Assembly: GCF_001904725.1 (NCBI RefSeq)
Contig: NZ_MRCE01000004.1
Span: 232,226 to 296,225 of the forward strand
Length of the DNA stretch: 64,000 bases
Reading direction: 5' to 3'
From: Phormidium ambiguum IAM M-71
Lineage (GTDB): Bacteria; Cyanobacteriota; Cyanobacteriia; Cyanobacteriales; Aerosakkonemataceae
This document shows, piece by piece, positions 37,973 to 46,151 of the stretch (the first letter of the stretch is position 1; every line of letters begins with the position of its first letter). Both the position numbers and the translations under genes were made by a program. Below the pieces are notes generated by a model. The model was not told the DNA's origin. It did no database searches and worked only from the letters and a program-made list of their open reading frames with translations.

Positions 37973-38269
37973 TCAAACCGGATTTGCTAACTTGATGTTC
38001 TCAAGCATTTGCTTAACTAGAATAGTCAGAATAGATCCGGCAACCTCAACCACTTCAGCCGACCAGATCCAAACCTCATCTGCATACCCATTGACTAGGA
38101 TAGCTTGCCCCTCATACTCATTCAAATGAATTTCATCTAGTTCCGGGGGTTGGGCTTCTGGCATCCTCATTGTAGTGAGCCGACGGTAGCTACCTGCCAT
38201 AGAATCTGGCATGAGAAGCTTGAATCTCCCAACCTCTACAACACCTAAGTATTGATGCTTCAGATTCAT
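37973..38269 (-). CDS. Hypothetical small protein
   Basis: About 98 aa from the ATG at 38269, preceded by GGAGAATAAGGAT. A longer start at 38299 would precede this ribosome site. The sequence (VGRFKLLMPDSMAGSYRRLT, EYEGQAILVNGYADEVWIWS, AEVVEVAGSIL) suggests a small beta-barrel (OB- or SH3-like). I do not recognise a family. It shares direction with the small membrane protein upstream (60 nt). Confidence 0.65.
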   Translation of the reverse strand: MNLKHQYLGVVEVGRFKLLMPDSMAGSYRRLTTMRMPEAQPPELDEIHLNEYEGQAILVNGYADEVWIWSAEVVEVAGSILTILVKQMLENIKLANPV

Positions 38270-38328
38270 ATCCTTATTCTCCCTTTTGCATAGATTCAAA
38301 GTTGAAGTGTCAGGAATTGAAATAATAT

Positions 38329-38514
38329 TTAGAGATGACTAAGTGTGCGATTTAGAAGCTCAAGTCCTCCCAAAACATCAGCAGACAGACCAATGAATAA
38401 AACTATCAAAGCAACAGCATGATTCACATTCCACAATAAGTAAGCCAAACCAAACAATAGTGGGTACAGAATAATCATGCCCAGAAATATGAAGAGGGGT
38501 TGTAAACTTTTCAT
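38329..38514 (-). CDS. Small membrane protein
   Basis: A 61-aa protein with two hydrophobic helices (about 6-26 and 30-52) and a strong AGGAGG site 7 nt before the ATG. Unknown family. It is probably co-transcribed with the 98-aa protein downstream. Confidence 0.65.
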   Translation of the reverse strand: MKSLQPLFIFLGMIILYPLLFGLAYLLWNVNHAVALIVLFIGLSADVLGGLELLNRTLSHL

Positions 38515-38997
38515 TTTAAATACCTCCTTGAGCCAGAAGTCGGCTTGGAGTTAGGAAGTAACCTCTCACTTTAATCCTAAGCCAGTTAATCGCAGACAAT
38601 AAAATCAGTTAATAACAATTAATATAGGGCTTGCTGTGGATTTAGTGTGAGAAATTTCCCTAATTTTAAATTATGAGCTTTACTGCAAAATTTTACGCTG
38701 ATGAACCTGCCAAAATTATTTTCTCTTACTCAATACAAGATAAAAATTGTTAAATTTTAGAAAACTGCGCGATTGATTTAATTCTTATTATGATTAGGGC
38801 AATTTCGTCATTTTTGAAAATCTATTTTTAGGAGAAGGAGCGCAGCAAACTATTTTATACCAATTCTCTATGAAGATGCGCTGCACGGAACCCCACCCCA
38901 AACCCCTCCCCTTGTACAGTCCCGGTTCTATAATTAAGGGCAATTTTATGGAGAATTGGTATTAAAAATAGATTTATTAAAAATATCTTTATGTAAA
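38515..38997. other. Long intergenic region with a MITE-like element
   Basis: No supported ORF. The right third is the nested palindromic element at 38818-38975. The left part is A/T-rich and should hold the promoter of the two small minus-strand genes. Confidence 0.6.
38818..38975. repeat. Nested inverted-repeat (MITE-like) element, 158 bp
   Basis: The outer perfect 13-bp repeats are AAATCTATTTTTA (38818-38830) and TAAAAATAGATTT (38963-38975). The inner perfect 12-bp repeats are ATACCAATTCTC (38857-38868) and GAGAATTGGTAT (38951-38962). The interior has a C-rich run (CCCCACCCCAAACCCC) common in cyanobacterial dispersed repeats. No transposase is present. Confidence 0.85.
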
Positions 38998-40695
38998 CTA
39001 ACGCTTTGATTTAAACTCCACGATCGCATCTTTCACTGCATTATCAGATGCTTCGCTAATCAAAAACACCTTGAACTTCTGATCTTGGCTCAGATACTCA
39101 CCATAAGCAGACTGCATATATGGTTTATAAGCTGAATCCTCGACTAAATGAGTCTCAAAAAATGCTAACAACATTGCATCCGCATAACTTTCCAGTAAGA
39201 ACGGATCGGCCAGAGATAAACCTTGAATAGAGTTTAGAGTATGGGTCATTCCGGCATCCAAATTTGCCAAATTAATATGAGCTTGTCCTTCTGCCAGTGC
39301 TAAATATTTTACAGGCGAACTCAATAACGGAAAAGATTGGGTTTGCTCAAAGACTACTGGCGTTGCGGGATCGTCGCTACCCCCAACGAGGAATACTGGA
39401 ACTGAAACTTGGCTCAGTCCTTTTGGGCCAAAAATTGCGTGGTTGACTGGGTTGGCGGCAAACACTGCTTTTACTCTGGGATCTCGGAAGTTATAGGCTT
39501 GGCGAGGCAATTGCAAAGCTCGGCATTGTAACAGCAAAGAGGTATTAATATAACCAAAGGGCCGATCGCACTGCTGTTGCAGAAAATCAAAATCGATCGT
39601 CGCTCCCCCAACTGCTAAAGCACCATATCCACCAAAGGAATGCCCCCCTACTCCTACAGATTGCAAGTTTAATCGACCACCAAACGAGTTTTGATTTCGT
39701 CGCTCTAGTTCATCAATTACAAAACTAATATCACGAGGTCGATCGATAAACTCACTAGTAAGAAAGTAAGATCCCGATAATCCATCTTTGAGATCTTCTA
39801 CCTGCTTTGCATCACTCCCTGGATGCTGTGGCAAAGCCACAAAAAAACCATAAGATGCTAAATGTTTTGCCCGTCTTGCAAAATCTTCAGGTTTAGAGCC
39901 TAACCCATGAGAGATCACCAGCACAGGAGTTTTTCCCGCACGCCATCTTTGCGGCTGATAGACCAACACATAAAATTGGCGATTGCGGCTACCATCTTTT
40001 AATACCCAGCGTTGTTCCGTAACCCCAAAACGACCGGGCTGGCGCAGATCTGGTAATTGTGCAAAGTCTACGCTGGTATCCGTTTTGGACTCCTGAGCCG
40101 AAAAAGAAGACATTTTCTGAGTGAAAAATTCCGTTGCTTTGCTCACTCGTTCCAGCTGATTAAATGCTTGCAGCGAAGATGCCACATCCACAGACATATC
40201 TACAGGCAGCTTTTTGAAAAAGTTCAGCAGTGTCAATCCTTGGGAGTCAAACGCCGCCAAAACTATCCCAGCCCGGAGAGCTACTTTTCCATTGTTCCTC
40301 TTTGGGATTTGCACATACTGCCCTAATCGCCCCAGAATATCAAAACCCAGTTCGCTATTGAAAAACTGAGACACCTCGAAAGGCGGAAACTCCAAACGTT
40401 TTACCAGAAGTTCTCGAAACTTATTTTTGGTTTCATCGTTGGCTTTAGCAACTTGAAAGTAGAACTTTAGATCCTCATCAATCTCACCTGTTTTAGCAAA
40501 ATTTTCTAAAGAACGGACGGGAAGCGATCGAACAATCGGCCCATATTGAAAGTAGATATTCTCTGCTGCTTTCCCTGGTAAGGCTGTCAATAGTGCCGAA
40601 AGGATGCCTAAAGTCAGCACTCGCAGCGATTTAACATTAGACAATTGTTGGCAAGAGGTAAAAATGCGACGAATCTTCATAAAGTTGATGCTCAT
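38998..40695 (-). CDS. DUF1400 alpha/beta hydrolase (PAF-acetylhydrolase/dienelactone-like)
   Basis: A 565-aa protein with signal peptide (about 20-43, ending GKAAENI). DUF1400 (about 43-170: IYFQYGPIVRSLPVRSLENF) is fused to an alpha/beta-hydrolase domain (about 220-540). LVISHGLGSKPEDFARRA is the oxyanion loop, GVGGHSFGGYGA holds the nucleophile Ser, and EGQAHINLANLD is a candidate for the catalytic His. This two-domain form is typical of cyanobacteria. It is probably an exported lipase or esterase. The AGGAA site fits the start. It follows the barrel protein by 33 nt in the same direction, so they may form an operon. Confidence 0.88.
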   Translation of the reverse strand: MSINFMKIRRIFTSCQQLSNVKSLRVLTLGILSALLTALPGKAAENIYFQYGPIVRSLPVRSLENFAKTGEIDEDLKFYFQVAKANDETKNKFRELLVKRLEFPPFEVSQFFNSELGFDILGRLGQYVQIPKRNNGKVALRAGIVLAAFDSQGLTLLNFFKKLPVDMSVDVASSLQAFNQLERVSKATEFFTQKMSSFSAQESKTDTSVDFAQLPDLRQPGRFGVTEQRWVLKDGSRNRQFYVLVYQPQRWRAGKTPVLVISHGLGSKPEDFARRAKHLASYGFFVALPQHPGSDAKQVEDLKDGLSGSYFLTSEFIDRPRDISFVIDELERRNQNSFGGRLNLQSVGVGGHSFGGYGALAVGGATIDFDFLQQQCDRPFGYINTSLLLQCRALQLPRQAYNFRDPRVKAVFAANPVNHAIFGPKGLSQVSVPVFLVGGSDDPATPVVFEQTQSFPLLSSPVKYLALAEGQAHINLANLDAGMTHTLNSIQGLSLADPFLLESYADAMLLAFFETHLVEDSAYKPYMQSAYGEYLSQDQKFKVFLISEASDNAVKDAIVEFKSKR

Positions 40696-40728
40696 TAGAG
40701 TTCCTGAATCGAGAGATGGGAGAAAAGC

Positions 40729-42075
40729 TTAAAAACGGAAAGTTAATGTGAAGTAAGGCCCATTGCTGTAAAGGCTGATATCAAACTCATCGTTACCACT
40801 ACCAGTGTTGTAGCCAAGGTAGGCAAAACGATAGCCAATTCCTACGGAGGTATTGCCGGAAAACTTCCAATCCAAGCCCGCCAGAGCTTCCCAATTCAGC
40901 CCTAAACCACTGATATTAAACCCCGCAACTGTGCCTCCGACAACTCCGGCTAAATAGGGCGAAAAGTTATATCGGAATCTGGCTCCCACCAAGGGTTTTA
41001 CTAGGGTGATACTGCGGCTATAGTCGCCTCCTCCACCCAAGTTGGTGTCTATTTCCAAATCTCCGTTGACCCCACCAATCCGCATCCCACCTATTAGATC
41101 GACCACCAAAGGGCCTAAGTCAAATTCGCTGTTAGCTCCTTTGGGGTTAACTTGGGACTGATTAAAGAAGCGATAGGCAACTGCCAAATCAACTGTCCAA
41201 GCTTCTGCGTCTAACTCAGAGCGAAATTCTGAAGGAATAATGTCGTCTAGACGAGCGCCCAAACGTGCCTCAAGTTCTTGTCGAACTCTACCATCCAAGC
41301 GACCCCGGAGGTAATCGGCAATTTGGGAACTGAGAACTGCATCAGCGCGTGCTTGAATTCGCTGCTCTATGCGATCGAGCGCCAAATTCAAAAATCGATT
41401 AGGATTGGGACGGGTGTAGCTATTGCTGTTCCCAACTGCTAGATACTCACCATTGAGCAGAAAACCCCAACGGTAATTAGGTGTCCAAGCTTCTGCTCGT
41501 CCTAATATGCCAAACTCAAACACATCTTTAACAGTAGAGAAAATGTCGCTAGCATCCTTAGCAAAATCTGCCCTGAATCCTCGTACTGTTGCATCACCAT
41601 AAGCACTGATCGGTAAGTAGAGATAAGGTTGAATGAGAAAATGCCAGTTATTTGTCGTTTGACTTGTAGTGGCTGAATCTGTTGGTTTGGGTGCTTCGAT
41701 CGGAGTTTCAGTCTGCTTTTCAGTGGAAGCCGAGATAGTTGGATCGGAACTAGTGATTCCATTCTTGGTGCGTTCAACGATCGGCAAATCTCCCGCTGTA
41801 GTACTGGGCTGATTATCAGCAGATGTAGGTGCTGGATTGATAACTATAGAATCCCATAATTCTGGATTCGCCAAATCGGTTGGTGTGTTTGTAATTGCCT
41901 CATTGTCTGTTTCTGGGTTTACTGACTCGGTTGCAGAGGCAAAGTTCGGAGTTGTGCATAAACCTGTGGTCAGAATCAGAAATACAGTAGATAAAAAACT
42001 TAGTTTCAGTAGCTTGTTTTTAGGCTTGTGCGATCGATCTTCTTCGCTCAACAACAATTGAGTTTTAATTTTCAT
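40729..42075 (-). CDS. Outer-membrane beta-barrel protein
   Basis: A 448-aa protein. A long N-terminus with signal helix (about 24-47) is followed by a Thr/Pro/Ser linker. A barrel domain (about 145-448) begins WHFLIQPYLYLPISAYGDAT and ends with the classic Phe-terminated strand YFTLTFRF. A helical insert (about 225-270, RIEQRIQARADAVLSSQIAD) could form a periplasmic plug or coiled coil. A 19-bp AraC-type box lies 193 nt upstream with TATAAT 18 nt beyond it, tying the gene to the regulon described in the findings. The substrate that it passes or binds is unknown. Confidence 0.8.
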   Translation of the reverse strand: MKIKTQLLLSEEDRSHKPKNKLLKLSFLSTVFLILTTGLCTTPNFASATESVNPETDNEAITNTPTDLANPELWDSIVINPAPTSADNQPSTTAGDLPIVERTKNGITSSDPTISASTEKQTETPIEAPKPTDSATTSQTTNNWHFLIQPYLYLPISAYGDATVRGFRADFAKDASDIFSTVKDVFEFGILGRAEAWTPNYRWGFLLNGEYLAVGNSNSYTRPNPNRFLNLALDRIEQRIQARADAVLSSQIADYLRGRLDGRVRQELEARLGARLDDIIPSEFRSELDAEAWTVDLAVAYRFFNQSQVNPKGANSEFDLGPLVVDLIGGMRIGGVNGDLEIDTNLGGGGDYSRSITLVKPLVGARFRYNFSPYLAGVVGGTVAGFNISGLGLNWEALAGLDWKFSGNTSVGIGYRFAYLGYNTGSGNDEFDISLYSNGPYFTLTFRF

Positions 42076-42234
42076 ATTTATTTCCTTTTAACACAATTGA
42101 TTTAGACTTTCTTAGCTGCTTCTTATTCGGAGTTTTTTTAGAAAATAAAAAATTAAGTGAAAATGCAATTTCTCGATCGTTTTCACACTGATAAGCTCGT
42201 TTCTTGAGAATAAGAAACACTTCCAAATTCAGAA

Positions 42235-42256
42235 GCAACCGTAATTATACGGTTGC
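42235..42256. promoter_or_regulatory. 22-bp palindrome overlapping a TATAAT
   Basis: GCAACCGTA-ATTA-TACGGTTGC is a perfect palindrome. On the minus strand it contains TATAAT, 18 nt after the AraC-type box, so it may be an operator overlapping the -10 of the barrel gene promoter. Confidence 0.5.
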
Positions 42257-42267
42257 TTTGAACGTGA

Positions 42268-42286
42268 TTCTTGTCATTTCACGCCA
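42268..42286 (-). promoter_or_regulatory. AraC-type box upstream of the barrel gene
   Basis: TTCTTGTCATTTCACGCCA on the plus strand, read toward the gene as TGGCG-N5-TGACA. One of six copies between 42 and 61 kb. TATAAT follows 18 nt downstream on the minus strand. Confidence 0.7.
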
Positions 42287-42347
42287 GTTGCTAGTGAATA
42301 TTCGGAATTATGCCAAATTCGGGTTAGTTACCCCTCTATCTTCTAAA

Positions 42348-42415
42348 GGTACGTAGTTGCGCTTCAGCGCTCTTATCCCAGCTTTCATAAGAGCGCTAAA
42401 GCGCAACTACGTACC
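42348..42415. repeat. 68-bp long-stem inverted repeat
   Basis: Arms 42348-42376 and 42387-42415 are 29 nt each with a single mismatch, around the loop CCCAGCTTTC. Ends are GGTACGTAGTTGCGCTT and AAGCGCAACTACGTACC. It resembles dispersed cyanobacterial hairpin repeats. It sits 43 nt beyond the grrM stop, where it would also act as a 3' stabiliser. Confidence 0.9.
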
Positions 42416-42457
42416 AAAGAGTAGCTGTAATCTTATAACTAGCAACTTGGGTTAGTA

Positions 42458-43666
42458 TTAAAAACCCATTGAACTTTCTAAGCCTTCTAAAACAACATCT
42501 GCGATCGCCTTAATCCGATAACGACAAGCCTTTGTTTCTGAAGAATTGAAAGTGCCATTCTCCCAATATTTGTTGCTTCCGGCTCCACCACCACAGAGTC
42601 CAAAATAGGGACAATTCTGGCGACAGAGTGCTACTCCTGCGGACATATCCCCGTACATTTGGTGAAACTTTTCGCTGGAACAGACTGATTCAAAGGTATC
42701 TTCGAGAATATTTCCTAAGATAAACTTGCCATAGCGATCGGTTTGCACCGACAAAAGTTCTGGATCGAAGGTAGCAAAATTTCCTTTGGAGTCAATATTG
42801 ACAATCACAAAAGGTTTGTTCATATCGGTATTTTGCAACCGCGAATCTGTATAGATTAAACTACAAATTGTTTCAAATTCTCGCAATTTGAATTCTCCAT
42901 TGCTTTGGGTGACTAATTCCCAAAATCTTTGCATAAAAGCCCGATACCGATTTTCAATACCCGCCCGATCCAGTGAAGAAACTTGATTAGTTCCTTCCGT
43001 TTCTTCCATGTTGAATCCAACATTAGTAATGCCATTATCCATGAAAAAATGGAAGATTTCATCAGGATAATCTAGAGAGTCTTCGGTGAGAACTGCGATC
43101 GCACTACATTCAAAATTGTTTTTTTGCAAATAAGAAATCCCGCGCATTGTCGCAGCATGAGTTCCCAATCCTTTGCGGGTTTTGCGATGAGCATCATGGA
43201 GAAAAGCTGGCCCATCAATACTTACCCCAACATGAACATTGTATTGCTTAAACAGATCGCACCAAGCTTGATTAATCAGCGTAGCGTTGGTTTGAAATGA
43301 TTGTCTAAGTTTATAGGGCGTTTTATTGTATTGTCGATCGACTGTATCAATCCCTTGAAAAACAGCTTCGTAAAACGAAATTGGCATCGCTAGGGGTTCG
43401 CCAGCGTGCCAACAAACAGTAGCATCTTGGCGAAAAAACTGGCTAGTAAAAATGGTTTTGAAAATAGGTTCAACTAAATCCAAAGATAGCTGCTGCTTGA
43501 CTTGGCGATCGGGCAAATAACAATAATCACAGTCTAAATTGCAGAAGGAAGTAGGCTGAATCACGATTAAATTAATCGGCCCAAAGGCAGAAAAATCATC
43601 AACCTTTGCCCTAGATTCCAATTGATTTTTTGCCTTTATACAAGTCTGTGCGTTACTAATCGCCAT
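42458..43666 (-). CDS. grrM: GrrM-type radical SAM/SPASM RiPP maturase
   Basis: A 402-aa protein. The radical SAM Cx3Cx2C cluster is C42/C46/C49 (FCNLDCDYCYLPD). The SAM-binding elements WHAGEPLAMP and VGVSIDGPAFLHD follow. The C-terminal SPASM region has CRQNCPYFGLCGGGAGSNKY with further Fe-S ligands. GRRM maturases install three-residue cyclophanes on aromatic-x-Asn motifs of the neighbouring Gly-rich precursor, which is present here (GrrA). The anaerobic sulfatase maturase encoded at 46152-47423 is a relative, but the adjacent GrrA and GrrP make GrrM the better call. Confidence 0.92.
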   Translation of the reverse strand: MAISNAQTCIKAKNQLESRAKVDDFSAFGPINLIVIQPTSFCNLDCDYCYLPDRQVKQQLSLDLVEPIFKTIFTSQFFRQDATVCWHAGEPLAMPISFYEAVFQGIDTVDRQYNKTPYKLRQSFQTNATLINQAWCDLFKQYNVHVGVSIDGPAFLHDAHRKTRKGLGTHAATMRGISYLQKNNFECSAIAVLTEDSLDYPDEIFHFFMDNGITNVGFNMEETEGTNQVSSLDRAGIENRYRAFMQRFWELVTQSNGEFKLREFETICSLIYTDSRLQNTDMNKPFVIVNIDSKGNFATFDPELLSVQTDRYGKFILGNILEDTFESVCSSEKFHQMYGDMSAGVALCRQNCPYFGLCGGGAGSNKYWENGTFNSSETKACRYRIKAIADVVLEGLESSMGF

Positions 43667-43835
43667 AATCTATAATTGCTAAATAATTTGCACAACAGCC
43701 CTTTGTAAAACACCATTTGATACTAAATCCGGGTTAGTTAAGAACCCTTTTTATAATGAACCGCAGAGACGCAGAGAACGCAGAGGAAAGAGGGAGGAGA
43801 TATAGGGGGTAAATAACCCGGATTTGGTAGGATTA

Positions 43836-44204
43836 TCAGTAGTTTAAAAAACCACCCCCATTTACCCAACCCCCATTTACCCAAGGGCGTGCATTCACAA
43901 AGCCACCCCCACCACCACCATTTACAAATCCTCCTCCTCCGGTACGATTGGCAAAGCCACGCCCACCTCCGTTCCCCCATGCTCCTCTGGCAAGCAGCAC
44001 TTCTATCGGTAGAGTTGTTTCCTGGGAAAGATTGTTTTCGCGTTCCCGAATTGCTGCTGTAAGACGGGCTAAACGACTTTCAATTAATTGAGTTTTATCG
44101 GTTATTGAATCAGTTTGACTAGTTGTAGCCATTGCTCCTGGGATCTGAAGGGCTGATAGAGCTAAGAAAAAGCCAACTAAGCCAGTGCGTGTGGTGATAT
44201 TCAA
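43836..44204 (-). CDS. grrA: GrrA/OscA1-type cyclophane RiPP precursor
   Basis: A 122-aa precursor. Residues 1-26 form a signal-like hydrophobic segment (TGLVGFFLALSALQIPGAMA). A charged leader follows (about 33-72, ending LPIEVLLARG). The core is Gly-rich with seven aromatic-x-Asn triplets: W76GN, F84AN, F93VN, F102VN, W108VN, W113VN and F119LN, ending at Tyr122. In this family GrrM links the aromatic ring to the Asn side-chain carbon. The combination of signal peptide and maturation suggests export of a modified Gly-rich peptide. Its function is unknown. Confidence 0.93.
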   Translation of the reverse strand: MNITTRTGLVGFFLALSALQIPGAMATTSQTDSITDKTQLIESRLARLTAAIRERENNLSQETTLPIEVLLARGAWGNGGGRGFANRTGGGGFVNGGGGGGFVNARPWVNGGWVNGGGFLNY

Positions 44205-44267
44205 AGTTTTTTCTCCAGCAATACAAATGAAACTCTAAATTTTCCGATGTCTTAAAAGTTCTATTTT

Positions 44268-45188
44268 TTACCGTCGTTGTGTTTGAGGAGTGTCTGTCAG
44301 TGGAATCTGCTCACGACTCAAGATGATCGTCTCGAAATAGGCACGAATTAGCTCTGGGGGAACTTCCACTAGCCCATCTGTTCCCAACCATCGATTTACT
44401 ATATCCATATACTTCTGCTCGCCAATAATATAGCCTTGCATTAACTTGGCGATCGCTCGATTCACCGAATTCAGCAACATTGAGTTATTTTGCGGCACCA
44501 TACAGGCAACTCCGTAGCGAGCTAATGGTTGCACTGGGACGAGTGCGTAGGCTTCAGGATTGCCCTTCAAGGTAGCTCCTGCGAGTATGATGCTATCAGC
44601 TGCGATCGCATCGACTTTGCCATCTCTGAGTGCTACAAAACCTTCCTCTGCCTCTTTTAAAGGAACTAGAACAGCTTTGGGTTGAATAAATTTCATGACC
44701 ACTTCACCCATAGAATTAGGTACAACCCCTACCCGTTTCCCTGATAGCGACTCTGGTGTACCCGTTAAGCCACTGTTGTTTTTGATCAGTAATCGAATCC
44801 CGGATAAGCTGTAAGCCATAGAGAAATCAACGAAATCTTCACGTTGCCAAGTAAATTGGGTGGTACAGGCAATATCAATTTCTCCCTTGCTAACTTTTTG
44901 CATCAATTCGTCGGAATTGTTGATCACTTTAAACTCAACAGTAATTGGGCGGTTGAGTTTACGCTCAAGTTCCTGCCGAATCAGTTCCATTACATCTACG
45001 GAGTACCCAACAACTTGCTGTTTATCATTGACATAAGAGTAAGGGATGGTATCTACCCTGGTACCAAAAGTTAGAACTCCCGTTCGGGAGACTCTCTCGA
45101 ATATGGTTTCAGCTTTGGCATTCTGGGGAAAAGAAAGCGCCATCAGCAATCCCAGAGCGGCTATTGACATTTTTTTAAACATGATCAT
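44268..45188 (-). CDS. grrP: GrrP, substrate-binding-like protein of the GRRM system
   Basis: A 306-aa protein with signal peptide (about 1-26, SFPQNAKA). It has a family 3 solute-binding fold (GVLTFGTRVDTIPYSYVNDK, GEIDIACTTQFTWQREDFVD, LSGKRVGVVPNSMGEVVM, AIAADSIILAGATLKG). No ABC permease is encoded nearby, which fits the orphan GrrP family that accompanies GrrM and GrrA. It may capture the mature RiPP or its ligand in the periplasm. It is the first gene of the grrP-grrA-grrM unit, with an AraC-type box 86 nt upstream. Confidence 0.9.
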   Translation of the reverse strand: MIMFKKMSIAALGLLMALSFPQNAKAETIFERVSRTGVLTFGTRVDTIPYSYVNDKQQVVGYSVDVMELIRQELERKLNRPITVEFKVINNSDELMQKVSKGEIDIACTTQFTWQREDFVDFSMAYSLSGIRLLIKNNSGLTGTPESLSGKRVGVVPNSMGEVVMKFIQPKAVLVPLKEAEEGFVALRDGKVDAIAADSIILAGATLKGNPEAYALVPVQPLARYGVACMVPQNNSMLLNSVNRAIAKLMQGYIIGEQKYMDIVNRWLGTDGLVEVPPELIRAYFETIILSREQIPLTDTPQTQRR

Positions 45189-45274
45189 ATCTATTTCATC
45201 CGACTCTGACTAATTATTTTTTTTGAACCGCGATAAAGAATTATCGGGAATAATACGTAATCTTTCAGATCGTA

Positions 45275-45293
45275 TTCTTGTCATTTCATGCCA
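45275..45293 (-). promoter_or_regulatory. AraC-type box upstream of grrP
   Basis: TTCTTGTCATTTCATGCCA on the plus strand, the consensus form. Read toward grrP it is TGGCA-N5-TGACA, followed 19 nt later by TATTAT. Confidence 0.75.
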
Positions 45294-45298
45294 ATTTG

Positions 45299-45712
45299 TT
45301 AAAGATTGATAGCTTTGAGTAATACTCCGACAAAACTGATTATTCCCACTAGCAATAGTGCAAAACCAACTCTTTCCGCAGTGTTGGAGCTTTTGTAGAC
45401 ATAGCGATCGCTCTCGATCAACTTTAATAATCTGCGGTGTTCCTTTAAAGCCACCAACATGGCATATATACCAATGCTGATGAAAGATAGTCCTATTGCA
45501 TTAGAGAAATGGTGAGGATTGATATTTTTGCCAATCCGAGTGGCTTCGATCGTCTTGACAATTGTAGGAATCCCAAAGCCAAAACCTATCAGGGAAAGAG
45601 AAGTACGAATCCATGCCATCAAAGTGCGATCGGCAGCTGCATGAGTCCGTTCTTTGGCTAATTCGTTGTTTAGGTTATAAGGCTGTTTTTCCGGGAATTC
45701 TGGTGGTTGCAT
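45299..45712 (-). CDS. DUF202 (YidH-like) membrane protein
   Basis: A 137-aa protein with three membrane helices. The family signature is LAKERTHAAADRTLMAWIRT, then SLSLIGFGFGIP. DUF202 proteins are small inner-membrane proteins of unknown function. It is 10 nt downstream of the DUF1622 gene and in the same direction as the maturase gene, so the three are probably co-transcribed. Confidence 0.9.
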   Translation of the reverse strand: MQPPEFPEKQPYNLNNELAKERTHAAADRTLMAWIRTSLSLIGFGFGIPTIVKTIEATRIGKNINPHHFSNAIGLSFISIGIYAMLVALKEHRRLLKLIESDRYVYKSSNTAERVGFALLLVGIISFVGVLLKAINL

Positions 45713-45722
45713 ATTAATTTGC

Positions 45723-46109
45723 CTAACTTTCTTTGATATTTACTGGGAGTTCGGAAAGAGTTTGGTTTGCCTTGATTTCTTCAGCCAGTTCCTTTGATAA
45801 GAAGTAGTTGAGAAAAGTCCGAATCACGGCGATTAAGCCTAATTTTCCTAGAGCATCAAATGTAGGTGCCACAGTTGTATTAACGATATCTGCTCCTAAT
45901 TGAAATTCCAGAGCAATAGAGAGCCAACGACCAAAATTGAGGCGAATATTTGCTAAAGAGGAAATAGATCTTCTCGATCGACGATCTTGGCTAAAGAGGA
46001 ACTGCACTGTTGTTATCAGACCTAGTAGAATACATAACAATGAAATTCCTTCTAGAACTAGCTTCAACCCCCCAGCCCAAAAGCTTAAACTGTGTTCCAA
46101 ATATTCCAT
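45723..46109 (-). CDS. DUF1622 membrane protein
   Basis: A 128-aa protein with three hydrophobic helices. The segments SLLCILLGLITTVQFLF, RLNFGRWLSIALEFQLGADI and LGLIAVIRTFLNYFLSKE are characteristic of DUF1622. It pairs with DUF202 in the same operon. Function is unknown, possibly a small membrane partner of the sulfatase or RiPP system. Confidence 0.85.
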   Translation of the reverse strand: MEYLEHSLSFWAGGLKLVLEGISLLCILLGLITTVQFLFSQDRRSRRSISSLANIRLNFGRWLSIALEFQLGADIVNTTVAPTFDALGKLGLIAVIRTFLNYFLSKELAEEIKANQTLSELPVNIKES

Positions 46110-46151
46110 AAAATTTCTGAACCATTTCTAAATCAAATTTTTCAGCAAGCC

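Larger units (their letters stand above)
42076..42457. other. Intergenic region between grrM and the barrel gene
   Basis: The 382 bp contain no ORF. They hold a perfect 22-bp palindrome (42235-42256), an AraC-type box (42268-42286) and a 68-bp long-stem inverted repeat (42348-42415). Confidence 0.7.

Noticed and set aside
43750..43790. CGCAGAG direct repeats between grrM and grrA as an operator
   Set aside because: Similar CGCAGAG runs are common dispersed low-complexity repeats in cyanobacteria, and there is nothing to tie them to a regulator.
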